In this document: positions 1 to 8,664 of the stretch, piece after piece
Position numbering within the stretch: position 1 is the stretch's first letter
Layout of the letters: each line of letters begins with the position of its first letter
From: Alkalibacterium sp. 20
Lineage (GTDB): Bacteria > Bacillota > Bacilli > Lactobacillales > Carnobacteriaceae_A
Length of the DNA stretch: 64,000 nucleotides
Assembly: GCF_001885615.1 (NCBI RefSeq)
Contig: NZ_LSRN01000001.1
Span: 124,001-188,000 of the forward strand
Direction of reading: 5' to 3'
Program-made: the position numbers and the translations under genes
The notes under the pieces: model-generated
Told to the model about the DNA's origin: nothing
Database searches by the model: none
What the model saw: the letters and a program-made list of their open reading frames with translations, nothing else

Positions 1-406
1 TTGCGCCATTTGCAGAGTAGATAGCCAGCGCTTCATAGAGCTCCTTAACTGTGTAGGTATCATTTAATTGTAACGGGACATTGGATAGAGCATAGTCTTG
101 ACTTATAGTGTAGGCATATTCGCTGATAGTGACTTCTGTATCCCACGATAGATTCCCTGCTTCGATTTCTTCAAACAAGATATACTCAACCATCATCTTG
201 GTCATCGAGGCAATACCACGGTAGGCATCAGCGTTTTGTTCATGTAAGATCTGGCCTGTCTCAAAATCAATTAAGAGTGAACTTTCTGCTTCGATATCTA
301 CAGAAGGTTCTTCTGCCAATACAGCTGTTCCAGCCAGTAAAATAGGTAAGGTTATACTTGCTGTCAAACTTGCTTTTAGTATTTTAAGGTTATGCGTATT
401 TTTCAT
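1..406 (-). CDS. dacA: D-alanyl-D-alanine carboxypeptidase, N-terminal part (runs off the window)
   Basis: Serine-type (S11 family) penicillin-binding carboxypeptidase that removes the terminal D-Ala of peptidoglycan stem peptides outside the membrane. The 135 visible codons show a hydrophobic signal peptide (residues about 9-30, ending near AVLA-EE), the catalytic SxxK motif as SMTK near residue 69, and the second motif SAN near the window edge. The C-terminal KTG motif and membrane anchor lie outside the window. The ATG at 406 is preceded by AGGAG about 11 nt upstream. It lies downstream of a VanRS-like regulator pair but is separated from it by a terminator and a Fur-family-like palindrome, so it probably has its own promoter. 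Confidence 0.93.
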   Translation of the reverse strand, partial: MKNTHNLKILKASLTASITLPILLAGTAVLAEEPSVDIEAESSLLIDFETGQILHEQNADAYRGIASMTKMMVEYILFEEIEAGNLSWDTEVTISEYAYTISQDYALSNVPLQLNDTYTVKELYEALAIYSANGA

Positions 407-458
407 TCTTTATTTAACTCCTATGTCAGATTCATTCTCTTGTTTGTCAGTGACTATG

Positions 459-477
459 ATTGAAAATCATTTTCAAT
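459..477. promoter_or_regulatory. Fur-family-like palindromic operator upstream of dacA
   Basis: ATTGAAAATCATTTTCAAT is a perfect palindrome around a central C and fits the 7-1-7 layout of Fur, PerR and Zur boxes (TGAAAAT-C-ATTTTCA). It lies 53 bp upstream of the dacA start. Which family member would bind, if any, cannot be told from the sequence. Confidence 0.5.
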
Positions 478-588
478 TCAACATATCTTATAGTACCCTT
501 TCACTATTAAAAATACAACCTCCTTCATTGAGATTTCATATTTCTGACACGCTGACTTGATAGGAAGTAATTGAATATTCAAGACAAA

Positions 589-622
589 TAAAAAGTGAAA
601 CGAGTTTAACTCGCCCCACTCT
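589..622 (-). terminator. Rho-independent terminator after the histidine kinase gene
   Basis: On the minus strand a GTGGGGCGAGT arm pairs with ACTCGTTTCAC (with G-U pairs) and is followed by TTTTTATTT. It ends the two-component operon and separates it from dacA. Confidence 0.75.
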
Positions 623-628
623 TTCGTG

Positions 629-1750
629 TCATTCATTTTCTAACGGTAACACAACGTCAAACACAGTCCAGCTATCATCGACGCGAGCGGTAATCGTTCC
701 TTTATGTAGTTCCACTATGCTTTGAGCAATAGCTAGTCCTAGACCGGTCCCGGCAGTTTCTTGCGAACGGGAGGTTTCCGCTCTGTAGAAACGTTCAAAC
801 AATTGTTCGATTGCTTCTTTTGGTAATGTTTTCCCATTATTTTTTATTGAAACAAAAATATTTTTTTCTCCTTTTTTAACCTCGATGAGAACTAAAGAGC
901 CGCCTTCGCCATATTTCAAAGCATTGGACAACAAGTTATGAAATATACGCACGATTTTCTCCGTATCAGCCCGCATCATGATTTGTTTGTGAGAAGATGA
1001 AATATGAATCTCCCGCTCCTTCTTCTGAGCTTCCAACTCAAAATCGATTGCAACTTGTTCAAGTAATTGGACCATATCAAAAGAAACATACTCGAGCGGG
1101 ACGGTCGTTTGCCTTACTGTCGTGTATTCAAACAAGTCATCCACGAGGACTTTCATCTGTTTCGCTTTCTCGTAAGCTGTATGGACATATTTTTTGGCTT
1201 CCTCTTCTGATCCGTAACGGTCTTCTTCTATTAAACCGAGGTATCCAATGATAGAAGTCAACGGCGTCCGAATATCGTGGCTGACATTCGTTATTAGTTC
1301 ATCTTTACTTTGTTCGATGCGACGTTCTTCTTCCATCGCTTCAACCGTGGAATCGACCAGCACATGGATGCTTTCCACCACTTTCCCGATATCTCCGCTG
1401 TAAGACCCTCGAATACGATGGTCATAATTCCCTTTAGCTATATAATGCAGCTCTTTGATGATATGTTTCAATTCGTATTGACGGTAACGTCTTTTTAACC
1501 GCCAGTAAATCGCAACGCCAGCAACGATGATTAAAAAGAGAAACACCAGCGGCGTGAGTCCCCATATTTCTTGATTGCCAATATCTTCAACAACATTACC
1601 AAAAAACCAAAATTCATTGAAAACGTCTTGAAACGTGATAACGACCCAACGAAATATTTCATAGACAGCAAAATAACAGAGGAAAATGATTCCGGCTGTT
1701 ACGACTGCTTCAAACGCTAACCGCCAACGTTCCACTCGGGTCAAGTGCAT
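629..1750 (-). CDS. VanS-like sensor histidine kinase
   Basis: Membrane histidine kinase of 373 aa that would phosphorylate the regulator encoded just upstream. Two membrane segments lie near residues 15-35 and 66-86 with a short external loop, followed by a HAMP-like linker, a HisKA box with the phospho-accepting His near residue 158 (NVSHDIRTPLTS), and an ATPase domain with the N box (NLLSNALKYG) and G box (GTGLGLAI). The longest frame starts at a GTG at 1765 that overlaps the regulator stop, but GAGGAGG sits 6 nt before the ATG at 1750, so that start is chosen. Similarity to VanS and the neighbouring carboxypeptidase suggest a cell-wall signal; the signal itself is unknown. Confidence 0.9.
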   Translation of the reverse strand: MHLTRVERWRLAFEAVVTAGIIFLCYFAVYEIFRWVVITFQDVFNEFWFFGNVVEDIGNQEIWGLTPLVFLFLIIVAGVAIYWRLKRRYRQYELKHIIKELHYIAKGNYDHRIRGSYSGDIGKVVESIHVLVDSTVEAMEEERRIEQSKDELITNVSHDIRTPLTSIIGYLGLIEEDRYGSEEEAKKYVHTAYEKAKQMKVLVDDLFEYTTVRQTTVPLEYVSFDMVQLLEQVAIDFELEAQKKEREIHISSSHKQIMMRADTEKIVRIFHNLLSNALKYGEGGSLVLIEVKKGEKNIFVSIKNNGKTLPKEAIEQLFERFYRAETSRSQETAGTGLGLAIAQSIVELHKGTITARVDDSWTVFDVVLPLENE

Positions 1751-1764
1751 AGTGTACCTCCTCA

Positions 1765-2448
1765 CTAACTTTCTATTTTATAGCCAACGCCCCAAACTGT
1801 TTTTACAATACTTTCTCCGTCTGTCGCTTTCTCGATCTTATCACGTAAATGACTGACATGAACCATCACCGTTTTTGCCGGCACCAGACTTTCTTGTTTC
1901 CAGACTTTCTCGAAAATATCGTCTGCACTGAAAACCCGGTTGGGGTTGGTTGCCAACAGATACAAAATACCGAATTCCAAAGCCGTTAACTGAATATCCA
2001 CCCCATCCAGCGTTTCTACTTGATGCTGGTCTTTTCTGATTATTAATGGACCGATTTCCAATTCCCCAGAGTCATTTTGATTCGTTCCGTAGGTACTTCT
2101 TCTTATTAAAGACTTCACTCGAGCCAGCACTTCCAATGGGTTAAACGGCTTGACCACATAATCATCGGCACCATTGGTCAAGCCTCTGATCTTATCGATG
2201 TCTGCAGTTTTTGCACTCAACATCAGTATCGGCAATGAAGACGTTTTTCTGATTTCTTTAACAACTTCCAAGCCACTTTTTTTAGGCATCATGACATCAA
2301 GAATCAGACAATCAATCTCCAGTCGCTCTACTTTATCAATAACTTCTTGACCATCGTATGCCTTTTCTACTTCATAACCTTCATTCTTTATATATATTTC
2401 CAACAAATCACAAATTTCCTTATCATCATCTGCAACCAGTATACGCAT
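1765..2448 (-). CDS. VanR-like response regulator (OmpR family)
   Basis: 227-aa DNA-binding regulator. The receiver domain (1-120) has the acidic pair at residues 8-9, phospho-acceptor Asp 51 (LILDVMMP) and the conserved Lys in VVKPF. The C-terminal winged helix (about 130-227) ends in the usual TVWGVGYKIE. GGAGGGACATTAAG precedes the ATG. It is first gene of a two-gene operon with the kinase. The order regulator-kinase-D,D-carboxypeptidase resembles the DdcRS-DdcY arrangement known from Enterococcus faecium, but here a terminator intervenes before dacA. Confidence 0.93.
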   Translation of the reverse strand: MRILVADDDKEICDLLEIYIKNEGYEVEKAYDGQEVIDKVERLEIDCLILDVMMPKKSGLEVVKEIRKTSSLPILMLSAKTADIDKIRGLTNGADDYVVKPFNPLEVLARVKSLIRRSTYGTNQNDSGELEIGPLIIRKDQHQVETLDGVDIQLTALEFGILYLLATNPNRVFSADDIFEKVWKQESLVPAKTVMVHVSHLRDKIEKATDGESIVKTVWGVGYKIES

Positions 2449-2524
2449 CTTAATGTCCCTCCTTAACCTCTTCGCTTCTATCTTATCATGTAAAAGGACC
2501 TGGAATACTAAAGTTTTTATAAAG

Positions 2525-2556
2525 AAAAAGAGGTTGGAACGAACGTCCTAACCTCA
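2525..2556 (-). terminator. Terminator after the 110-aa protein gene
   Basis: On the minus strand GAGGTTAGGA pairs with TCCAACCTC and is followed by TTTTTCTTT. It lies between the small hypothetical gene and the response regulator. Confidence 0.7.
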
Positions 2557-2738
2557 TTGGCTTTTACAAATGACTTAACTTAAACATGCTCCCAAAGACG
2601 GACCCGACTTCAGATATATATTAGCGTTACCTGTCCAGTGCAATTTTCATTAAATCAGCTCAGCGACTCATTAAACAAAGCCTCAGAAATCATGAAGGGA
2701 TCGGGGCTTTCATTAAACATACTCTTAGCGTCATTATT

Positions 2739-3071
2739 TCAGTTTAACTGATTATTTTCTGATGACTTTATCATTTTTTTATCTAGGTAATAGACGTAAG
2801 CCCCCACTGTAAACTTACCCTTGGAAAGGATTTCTCCCTGCTCACTGTCTGAAGTCAATATCTTTTGATCGACGTCTTTTCTATCCCAACTTAAACTTTC
2901 TTCAAGTATCCTTATTCGTTTATCTTCAAATAGATATACAAATGTTTTAGCTTCTTCTTTTGTATAGTGAGGCCTTTTGAATCCTAACGTTAATATACTC
3001 AAGAGTAAATCTTTGAAAATCAGTTTGGGCATACGATAACCCTGTGCGACGATTTCTTTTTTATTCATCAT
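2739..3071 (-). CDS. Hypothetical 110-aa protein
   Basis: Not recognised. The product starts MMNKKEIVAQGYR, has a moderately hydrophobic stretch near residues 20-32 (LLLSILTLGF), many charged residues and a Tyr-rich end (GAYVYYLDKK). No signal peptide is convincing. The ribosome site is weak (AAGAAGA). Terminators flank it on both sides, so it is probably a single-gene unit. Coding is supported by the uninterrupted frame and normal composition only. Confidence 0.55.
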   Translation of the reverse strand: MMNKKEIVAQGYRMPKLIFKDLLLSILTLGFKRPHYTKEEAKTFVYLFEDKRIRILEESLSWDRKDVDQKILTSDSEQGEILSKGKFTVGAYVYYLDKKMIKSSENNQLN

Positions 3072-3140
3072 CAGTCAGTCTTCTTTCTTTACTTAGTCTC
3101 TCTGTCCTTACATCTCTAATGAAAAGAGTGACGCTATAAG

Positions 3141-3173
3141 AAAAACCCAATTCGAATAAAGAATTGAGTTGCT
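3141..3173 (-). terminator. Terminator after the sortase gene
   Basis: Minus-strand arms AACTCAATTC and GAATTGGGTT around a short loop, followed by TTTTTC. Confidence 0.7.
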
Positions 3174-3193
3174 CAGTAAACAAGTGTGTTTAA

Positions 3194-3778
3194 TTACTCC
3201 AACACCGGATAGGCGTAAAAGACGAAACGTTCTGGCGCATTGCCTAAATAGGAGAAAGGGTAACATGTTGAAACAACTAGGACTTCTTCACCCATTTTGC
3301 CGACGACTGACGTGTCATCTGCATCCACTATCTCCGTTTCCCTTATCTCATACATATAATCCCCATAAGGCATTTCTACAATAAACGTATCTCCGAGTTC
3401 CAACTCTGCAAAATTTTTAAAGACCGTGTCACGATGTCCGGATAAAATGATCTGTTCACCCTGGCCAGGAAAAACGGTGCTCGACATGTGTCCGACTCCT
3501 TTATTCAAGGCATCAGGATCGGTTCCTTCCACGATCCCGATACTTCTATCCAATTTTGGCACATGCAATAGACCAAATGCTGCGTGAGCATCCGGAGAAA
3601 ATTGCTGGATCTCCTCCTCGAGAGTTGCCGAACCGTTCTCTTGGCGCAAATATTCAAGAGCACTTTCCGCTTCTTCCATTGTTACGGAGTGCATCTGTTC
3701 TTGTTGATACAATGAATAACCGAACCAGCTCAGCAATGCCAGCCCCACAATAATAAATAGATTGGCTAACCCTTTCAT
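3194..3778 (-). CDS. Class D-type sortase
   Basis: Extracellular membrane-anchored transpeptidase of 194 aa that would attach or link surface proteins. One N-terminal membrane segment (residues about 4-20) is followed by the sortase barrel with catalytic His in LSGHRDT, Cys in VVSTCYPF and Arg in PERFVFYAY. The longest frame begins with GTG at 3787, but GGGGAG lies 8 nt before the ATG at 3778. No LPxTG substrate is encoded nearby, so the substrate is unknown. It is monocistronic by its terminator. Confidence 0.9.
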   Translation of the reverse strand: MKGLANLFIIVGLALLSWFGYSLYQQEQMHSVTMEEAESALEYLRQENGSATLEEEIQQFSPDAHAAFGLLHVPKLDRSIGIVEGTDPDALNKGVGHMSSTVFPGQGEQIILSGHRDTVFKNFAELELGDTFIVEMPYGDYMYEIRETEIVDADDTSVVGKMGEEVLVVSTCYPFSYLGNAPERFVFYAYPVLE

Positions 3779-4027
3779 TACTAACACTCCCCAAAATTAT
3801 AAATTGAAAAGTGAAGCGAACGAACTCTTCTCTTTTCTCTGTAAGTCCATCTTACCTTATTTCCCTTTGCGAATAAAGCGGATACTTAGTCTTGAAAACC
3901 TCTCTGCAAAAATGTTTAGTTCAACTATCTGTATGAAGGATCGGCCAAAATGACGAAGCGTTTCTTCTATTGATAACCCGTAGGACTGTCATCAATCCGT
4001 ATGGCAGAAACTAAAAAGCTGCGATAC

Positions 4028-4351
4028 TCATTGGAGCACCCCAGCTTTATTAATGACCTGTTCAATTTTAGATAGAGAATGTACCCCAATCAATTTAGCT
4101 ATGACGCTCCCTTTATAAAACAAGAGAGTCGTCGGTGTAGACTGAATCCCAAAAGCTTCTATCCAATCTAATTGTTCCAGACTATTGATTTCAACCAGCA
4201 CAACGCTTTTGTCATACTTTTCTTCCAGTTGCTCCAGGACCCGTGACTGCACTTTACACGGTCCACAAAAATCGGACCAGAAATGAAGAAAAACAAGGTG
4301 TGGTGAACCTATAACATCGGAAAATTTGTTCTCAGTTAATGTGACTCTCAT
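4028..4351 (-). CDS. Thioredoxin-like protein
   Basis: 107-aa cytosolic thiol-disulfide oxidoreductase of the thioredoxin fold. The active site is WSDFCGPCK near residue 31, and the cis-Pro is in QSTPTTLLF. The start at 4351 is chosen because AAAGGA lies 6 nt upstream; the ATG at 4369 has no ribosome site. It follows yidD by 33 bp on the same strand and is likely co-transcribed. It is diverged from housekeeping TrxA, so the partner protein is uncertain. Confidence 0.85.
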   Translation of the reverse strand: MRVTLTENKFSDVIGSPHLVFLHFWSDFCGPCKVQSRVLEQLEEKYDKSVVLVEINSLEQLDWIEAFGIQSTPTTLLFYKGSVIAKLIGVHSLSKIEQVINKAGVLQ

Positions 4352-4384
4352 CAGCGGTCCTTTCGTCATCTAGTGTATTTTTGA

Positions 4385-4678
4385 TTAGTCTTCTTTTTTC
4401 TTGACTGTAACACCGGAACCTAGATACATTTCGTTTTCGCCATCAGGATTTCTTTTCATAGTGAAATAATCAGGCACTTTATCAACGCCACCTTTGAAAA
4501 ACGGATTACATCTCAGGATTCGCGAGACACCCATGATGATTCCTTTAAACGCTCCATGTTTCTCTAAAGCTTCGACAGTATAATGTGAGCACGTTGGATA
4601 ATAGCGACAACTTGGCGGGAACAAAGGGGAAATGAGTTTCTGATAAAATTTAACTAGCGCTAAAAGAAATGTTTTCAC
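4385..4678 (-). CDS. yidD: Membrane protein insertion efficiency factor YidD
   Basis: 97-aa small basic protein that assists YidC in inserting membrane proteins. Recognised by [20 protein letters not shown] and the following [12 protein letters not shown], with the three conserved cysteines. The longest frame begins at 4720, but AAGGAG is 8 nt before the GTG at 4678, which gives the usual N-terminus [14 protein letters not shown]. The C-terminal tail is charged (KKKED). Confidence 0.93.
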   Translation of the reverse strand: MKTFLLALVKFYQKLISPLFPPSCRYYPTCSHYTVEALEKHGAFKGIIMGVSRILRCNPFFKGGVDKVPDYFTMKRNPDGENEMYLGSGVTVKKKED

Positions 4679-4814
4679 ATTGTAGTCTCCTTTACTTTCT
4701 TTACATAGGTAGTATAGCAAAAAAACTTACTTTTTCAAAGCGCCACTAAGTCCAACTAAATCATTGGAAATCATCAACAAACAGTTAAGTTAAACACCTT
4801 TGGTCATTTGCAGC

Positions 4815-5060
4815 AATATTTTGAACGCTACTTACCGAAGTTGAGCTTTATTCGACACTTTGAATTTAATTACAGGCTTGAAACGACCGAACAAGGCCGT
4901 ATTCGACTATTAGCGAGATCCTCCCTTTTGCTACTTACCGAATACGTGCGATGTTCGGTAAGTAGCGGAGATCTTACACACTCAACATGCCGAACTTGGT
5001 TAACTTCGACACTTAGAAAAAACGATCCGTTCGCTACTTACCGAAGCCTCCTCATGGACG
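4815..5060. repeat. Degenerate intergenic repeats of a CGCTACTTACCGAA element
   Basis: The gene-free stretch 4679-5181 holds four copies of about 14 bp: direct near 4828, 4930 and 5030, and one inverted at 4954-4967. The copies at 4930-4942 and 4954-4966 form a perfect 13-bp hairpin around an 11-nt loop. CGACACTT and TTCGAC words recur between them. Function unknown. An 88-codon frame crosses the block but lacks a ribosome site and is not called. Confidence 0.7.
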
Positions 5061-5141
5061 AACTTTTCTTTTGAAGTGCCTCGAATAAGTATTATCAGGA
5101 TTTTCAACCTCTTTTCAATTGGTTGGATTTTTTAATTCAAA

Positions 5142-5172
5142 TAAAAACCGCCTCATTAGAAGAGGCGGTTCC
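5142..5172 (-). terminator. Terminator after the DUF2922 gene
   Basis: Arms AACCGCCTC and GAGGCGGTT around a 7-nt loop, followed on the minus strand by TTTTTATTT. Confidence 0.85.
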
Positions 5173-5181
5173 TGTTAATTA

Positions 5182-5406
5182 CTATACTTCTGCGATGATT
5201 TCTTCTACTGTACGGGTGACGTAACGAGCATCTTTAATTTTTGTAAACATCTTGACCCCTTCATCTTCAAACATATCTTGACTGATGATTTGCTCCATAG
5301 CGGACTGAACGACTACCGGATCTAAATTTTCAGCAGGTTGATCGATACCAATCACCTTTGTTTTGCCTTCGCCTGTTTCAAAACGTAATTCCAAACGTTT
5401 AACCAT
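5182..5406 (-). CDS. DUF2922-type small protein
   Basis: 74-aa acidic protein beginning MVKRLELRFETGEGKTK and containing a central Asp-Pro-Val-Val segment. The pattern (strand-rich start, helix, then KIKDARYVTR) matches my memory of DUF2922 proteins, whose function is unknown. AGGAGG-type ribosome site upstream. It lies 38 bp after the DUF1659-like gene, the usual partner of this family in Firmicutes. Confidence 0.75.
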   Translation of the reverse strand: MVKRLELRFETGEGKTKVIGIDQPAENLDPVVVQSAMEQIISQDMFEDEGVKMFTKIKDARYVTRTVEEIIAEV

Positions 5407-5444
5407 ATCTTTTCCTCCTCTTCATTATTAGTTAAGTGATCTTA

Positions 5445-5648
5445 TTAAAATGTGTAACGGTATTCTTCAACCACCGCTGCATATGATACGGGCAAAGCAT
5501 TCACTATACTTAAAGCTTGTGTAAAAGCGGTCACCTGCTCATCTGTTAATCCTTGCAACGCACCATTAAAACGACGGCGAATGTGTTTTTCGTTTTCTAC
5601 ATCCTCTAAAATGATATCTACCTTGCTTCCATCCCATTCTTTCTGCAT
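5445..5648 (-). CDS. DUF1659-like small protein
   Basis: 67-aa protein of unknown function (starts MQKEWDGSKVDIILED, ends VVEEYRYTF). A longer open frame begins at 5747, but GAGGAGG lies 8 nt before the ATG at 5648. It is paired with the DUF2922-type gene and ends before a shared terminator. The family call rests on size, the C-terminal Tyr-x-Tyr ending and the pairing, so it is tentative. Confidence 0.65.
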   Translation of the reverse strand: MQKEWDGSKVDIILEDVENEKHIRRRFNGALQGLTDEQVTAFTQALSIVNALPVSYAAVVEEYRYTF

Positions 5649-6011
5649 ATCTTTTTCCTCCTCTGATTTTTTTGTAAGGTGATCACTGCTTACACTTCTA
5701 ATAACGAAAGAAAAAAGAAATGTGTCACCCATTGATTGAAATTTCAAATATATTTTTCATACCTCACTATGCATAATTGTTTCTATTAAACTACTTTCCA
5801 CCAGAATCATTGATACAGAGCCATAAAAACCTCTTTTATTACGCTACGTTCGCTTCATATTCCCTGAAAGAAAGATAACGATAATGTGAAAAAATATTGG
5901 TTAGCGCTTTCTAAGTTCAAACTTTTTTATTTTTCATTTGTTTTTCATGTATTATAATATAAAATTATGAATAGTTGTTTTTATGCTTACTATTTCGAGA
6001 GGAGAAAGAAG
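5649..6011. promoter_or_regulatory. Divergent promoter region (DUF pair / amino-acid transporter)
   Basis: 363 bp without a gene. A TATAAT at 5953-5958 is the likely -10 for the rightward transporter; its -35 (TTTTCA, 5931-5936) is weak. AGCGCTTTCT near 5904-5913 faintly resembles part of a catabolite-response element. No riboswitch was recognised. Confidence 0.4.
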
Positions 6012-7463
6012 ATGAAATTGAAAAAGAAACCTATTTTTATAGTCAGTATCGCCTTTACACTGATGCTCTTATTAAGCTCTTTAAGTCTAGCTACACCTGC
6101 TGAGGCTCAGGAAGACCCTTATATCATCGCAACCGATGTAACTTTTGCTCCATTCGAATACCAGAATGAGGATGATGAGTATGTCGGCATCGATATCGAT
6201 TTACTTGCCGCTATTGCTGAAGATCAGGGGTTTGAATATGAACTGAGACCGATGAACTTCAGCGCGGGTCTACAGGCTCTGGAAGCGAATCAGGTGGACG
6301 GCATGATTGCTGCCATGAGTATTACCCCTGAACGAGAAGAGTCATTCGATTTCTCCGAACCCTACATTGATGCCGGTCCCGTACTGGCTGTCCATGAAGA
6401 CAACGATGAGATTTCTTCTTATGCTGATTTAGACGGGAAAAACTTAGCCGTAAAAGTAGGAACGACAGGTGCACAGTTCGCTGAGGAACTCGCACAAGAG
6501 TATGATGTCACGATCAATCAGTTCGAAGATTCCGCCAACATGTATGAAGCTGTAGTGGCTGGACACTCTGACGCGGCCGTGGAAGATTATCCCGTCATGG
6601 CTTATGCGATTCAACAAGGCTTACCCTTAAGACTGCCTACTGAACCAGAAGCAGGCTATCCTGTTGGTTTCGCAGTTAACGGCGGACAAAATCAGGAATT
6701 ACTAACAATGTTCAATGCCGGTTTAGTGAATGTCATGGAAGATGGCACGTACGACGAGATCCTAGAAACCTATCTCATCAGTGCCGAAGATGCAACCGTT
6801 GCTGAAAGTGCCGGGTTCTTCTCGCTACTGTCAAACAACTTCGGTGCATTGATGGCCGGGCTTGGACGCACACTGGTCCTCACGCTTGTTGCTTTCGGTA
6901 TCTCTCTAGTAGCCGGAACCATTATCGGATTATTCAGCGCTACTAAAAATAAGGCACTAAATCTTATCGCCAATATTTATGTTACCGTATTACGCGGTAT
7001 TCCTCTTATCGTTTTGGCTTTCTTTATGTATTTTTCCGTGCCACAATTATTTAATATTCAACTTTCCGCTTTTGCTGCAGGAATTATCACCTTAAGCTTG
7101 AATACGACCGCTTATATCGCGGAACAAGTGCGAGGCGGGATCGCTGCTGTACCGATCGGTCAACTGGAAGCTTCGCGAAGCCTCGGTTTGCCGTACAGAC
7201 AATCCATGCAGAAAGTCGTTTTACCACAAGCGATTAAAATAATGGTCCCTTCATTAATTAATCAGTTTGTCATTACACTTAAAGATACATCTATTCTGTC
7301 CGTTATTGGTATCGTTGAATTGACCCAGTCGGGTCGTATCATTATCGCCCGTTCGTATCAGTCGGGAGCAATGTGGATCATCGTCGGTTTGATTTATCTC
7401 ATTATCATTACGATATTAACTAAACTTTCTAACCAAATTGAAAGGAGTCTGGCGAATGACTAA
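6012..7463 (+). CDS. Amino-acid ABC transporter, fused substrate-binding protein and permease
   Basis: 483-aa fusion of a polar amino-acid binding protein and a membrane permease, a design common in Lactobacillales (GlnP type). A signal peptide (about 1-30) precedes a SBP_bac_3 domain (about 34-255; [25 protein letters not shown]). From about 275 the permease has several membrane helices and the EAA loop ([20 protein letters not shown]). The ATG at 6012 follows GAGGAGAAAGAAG; the frame extends to 5967 without a ribosome site. It overlaps the ATPase gene by 8 bp. The substrate (Gln, Glu or another amino acid) cannot be fixed from sequence. Confidence 0.92.
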   Translation: MKLKKKPIFIVSIAFTLMLLLSSLSLATPAEAQEDPYIIATDVTFAPFEYQNEDDEYVGIDIDLLAAIAEDQGFEYELRPMNFSAGLQALEANQVDGMIAAMSITPEREESFDFSEPYIDAGPVLAVHEDNDEISSYADLDGKNLAVKVGTTGAQFAEELAQEYDVTINQFEDSANMYEAVVAGHSDAAVEDYPVMAYAIQQGLPLRLPTEPEAGYPVGFAVNGGQNQELLTMFNAGLVNVMEDGTYDEILETYLISAEDATVAESAGFFSLLSNNFGALMAGLGRTLVLTLVAFGISLVAGTIIGLFSATKNKALNLIANIYVTVLRGIPLIVLAFFMYFSVPQLFNIQLSAFAAGIITLSLNTTAYIAEQVRGGIAAVPIGQLEASRSLGLPYRQSMQKVVLPQAIKIMVPSLINQFVITLKDTSILSVIGIVELTQSGRIIIARSYQSGAMWIIVGLIYLIIITILTKLSNQIERSLAND

Positions 7464-8184
7464 ATTAAAAACTGAAAATCTGCATAAAAGTTTCGGAAAT
7501 CTTGAAGTACTGAAAGGATTAGACCTCGAAGTCCAGGAAGGAGAAGTCGTCGTTATCATCGGCCCTTCCGGATCGGGGAAAAGCACCTATTTAAGATGTA
7601 TGAATTTACTGGAAGATGTCAACGATGGTAAGGTTATCGTGGATGATTTTGATTTGACTGACGCCAAGCAAAATATCAATAAAATAAGAGAAAACATCGG
7701 CATGGTCTTTCAAGAATTCAACCTGTTTCCACACCTTACAGTCATGGAAAACATTCTACTGGCACCCAAACAGTTAAAAAACCTGTCAAAAAAAGAAGGC
7801 AGAGAACTCGGTATGTCATTACTGGAAAGTGTTGGTATGTCAGACAAGGCAGATGCCTATCCTAATTCGTTATCTGGTGGACAAAAACAACGGGCAGCGA
7901 TTGCACGCGCCTTAGCTATGGATCCGGATATCATGTTGTTCGATGAACCAACAAGTGCGTTAGACCCTGAAATGGTGGGTGATGTGCTAGAAGTCATGCA
8001 AAAATTAGCGAGTGAGGGCATGACCATGGTTGTCGTTACACACGAAATGGGATTCGCCAGGGAAGTTGCTGACCGTGTTGTCTTTATGGATGACGGCCAT
8101 ATCGTGGAAGTCGGACCTCCGTCTCAACTTTTCAATCATCCTCAACAGGAACGAACGAAAAACTTCTTAGATAAAATTTTATAA
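7456..8184 (+). CDS. Amino-acid ABC transporter ATP-binding protein (GlnQ type)
   Basis: 242-aa ATPase that powers the fused permease encoded just upstream. Walker [10 protein letters not shown], signature [15 protein letters not shown], Walker [15 protein letters not shown] and the switch His in VVTHEMGFA are intact. AAAGGAG sits 8 nt before the ATG inside the end of the permease gene, which implies translational coupling. A strong terminator follows. Confidence 0.95.
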   Translation: MTKLKTENLHKSFGNLEVLKGLDLEVQEGEVVVIIGPSGSGKSTYLRCMNLLEDVNDGKVIVDDFDLTDAKQNINKIRENIGMVFQEFNLFPHLTVMENILLAPKQLKNLSKKEGRELGMSLLESVGMSDKADAYPNSLSGGQKQRAAIARALAMDPDIMLFDEPTSALDPEMVGDVLEVMQKLASEGMTMVVVTHEMGFAREVADRVVFMDDGHIVEVGPPSQLFNHPQQERTKNFLDKIL

Positions 8185-8191
8185 ACAAGTA

Positions 8192-8226
8192 AACCCATCA
8201 AGCTTTAGCTTGATGGGTTCTTTTTA
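8192..8226 (+). terminator. Bidirectional terminator between convergent genes
   Basis: AACCCATCAAGCT pairs with AGCTTGATGGGTT, followed by CTTTTTATT. It serves the ABC operon and, from the other side, the VOC gene. Confidence 0.88.
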
Positions 8227-8664
8227 TTCATTTTCGATAATCAACATGTTCCGATCATCAAATTGCCAATCATCCGAATAGGCAAGTTCCCAGTAGTAGC
8301 CGTCTAAATCTCTGAAATAACCACTATAGCCGCCCCAGAAAACCGTTTGAGGGTGCTTGACCACTTCTCCCCCTGCCTCTTCAACTAATCTCATTGTGGC
8401 ATCAACGTCTTCTTCAGTTTTCATATTGCAGGCAAACGTGATTCCGGAAAATTCTCCAACGGAAAGTGCTGGCGGATAATCTGAATTGATATCTTTTTGC
8501 AACTCCGATATGGGATACAGTTCCAACTTGCTTCCTTCATTATCAAAAAAGACGATTGGCGGACTTTCACTTGTTTCAGGTGTTTGAAAACCAATTGCTT
8601 TGTAAAAAGCTAAAGCCCGAGACATATCTTTTACCCCTATGCAAACTAAGTTCAGACGATTCAT
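8224..8664 (-). CDS. VOC-family (glyoxalase-fold) protein
   Basis: 146-aa protein with two beta-alpha-beta-beta-beta modules. It shows an N-terminal NLVCIGVKDMSRALAFYKAIGF and a C-terminal GYFRDLDGYYWELAYSD, typical of glyoxalase/bleomycin-resistance-like proteins. Metal ligands are incomplete, so the substrate is unknown. It overlaps tag by 4 bp (ATGA) and is the second gene of that operon. Confidence 0.85.
   Translation of the reverse strand: MNRLNLVCIGVKDMSRALAFYKAIGFQTPETSESPPIVFFDNEGSKLELYPISELQKDINSDYPPALSVGEFSGITFACNMKTEEDVDATMRLVEEAGGEVVKHPQTVFWGGYSGYFRDLDGYYWELAYSDDWQFDDRNMLIIENE

Noticed and set aside
4808..5074. 88-codon rightward frame
   Set aside because: It crosses a block of short repeats and hairpins, has no ribosome site and no family resemblance.
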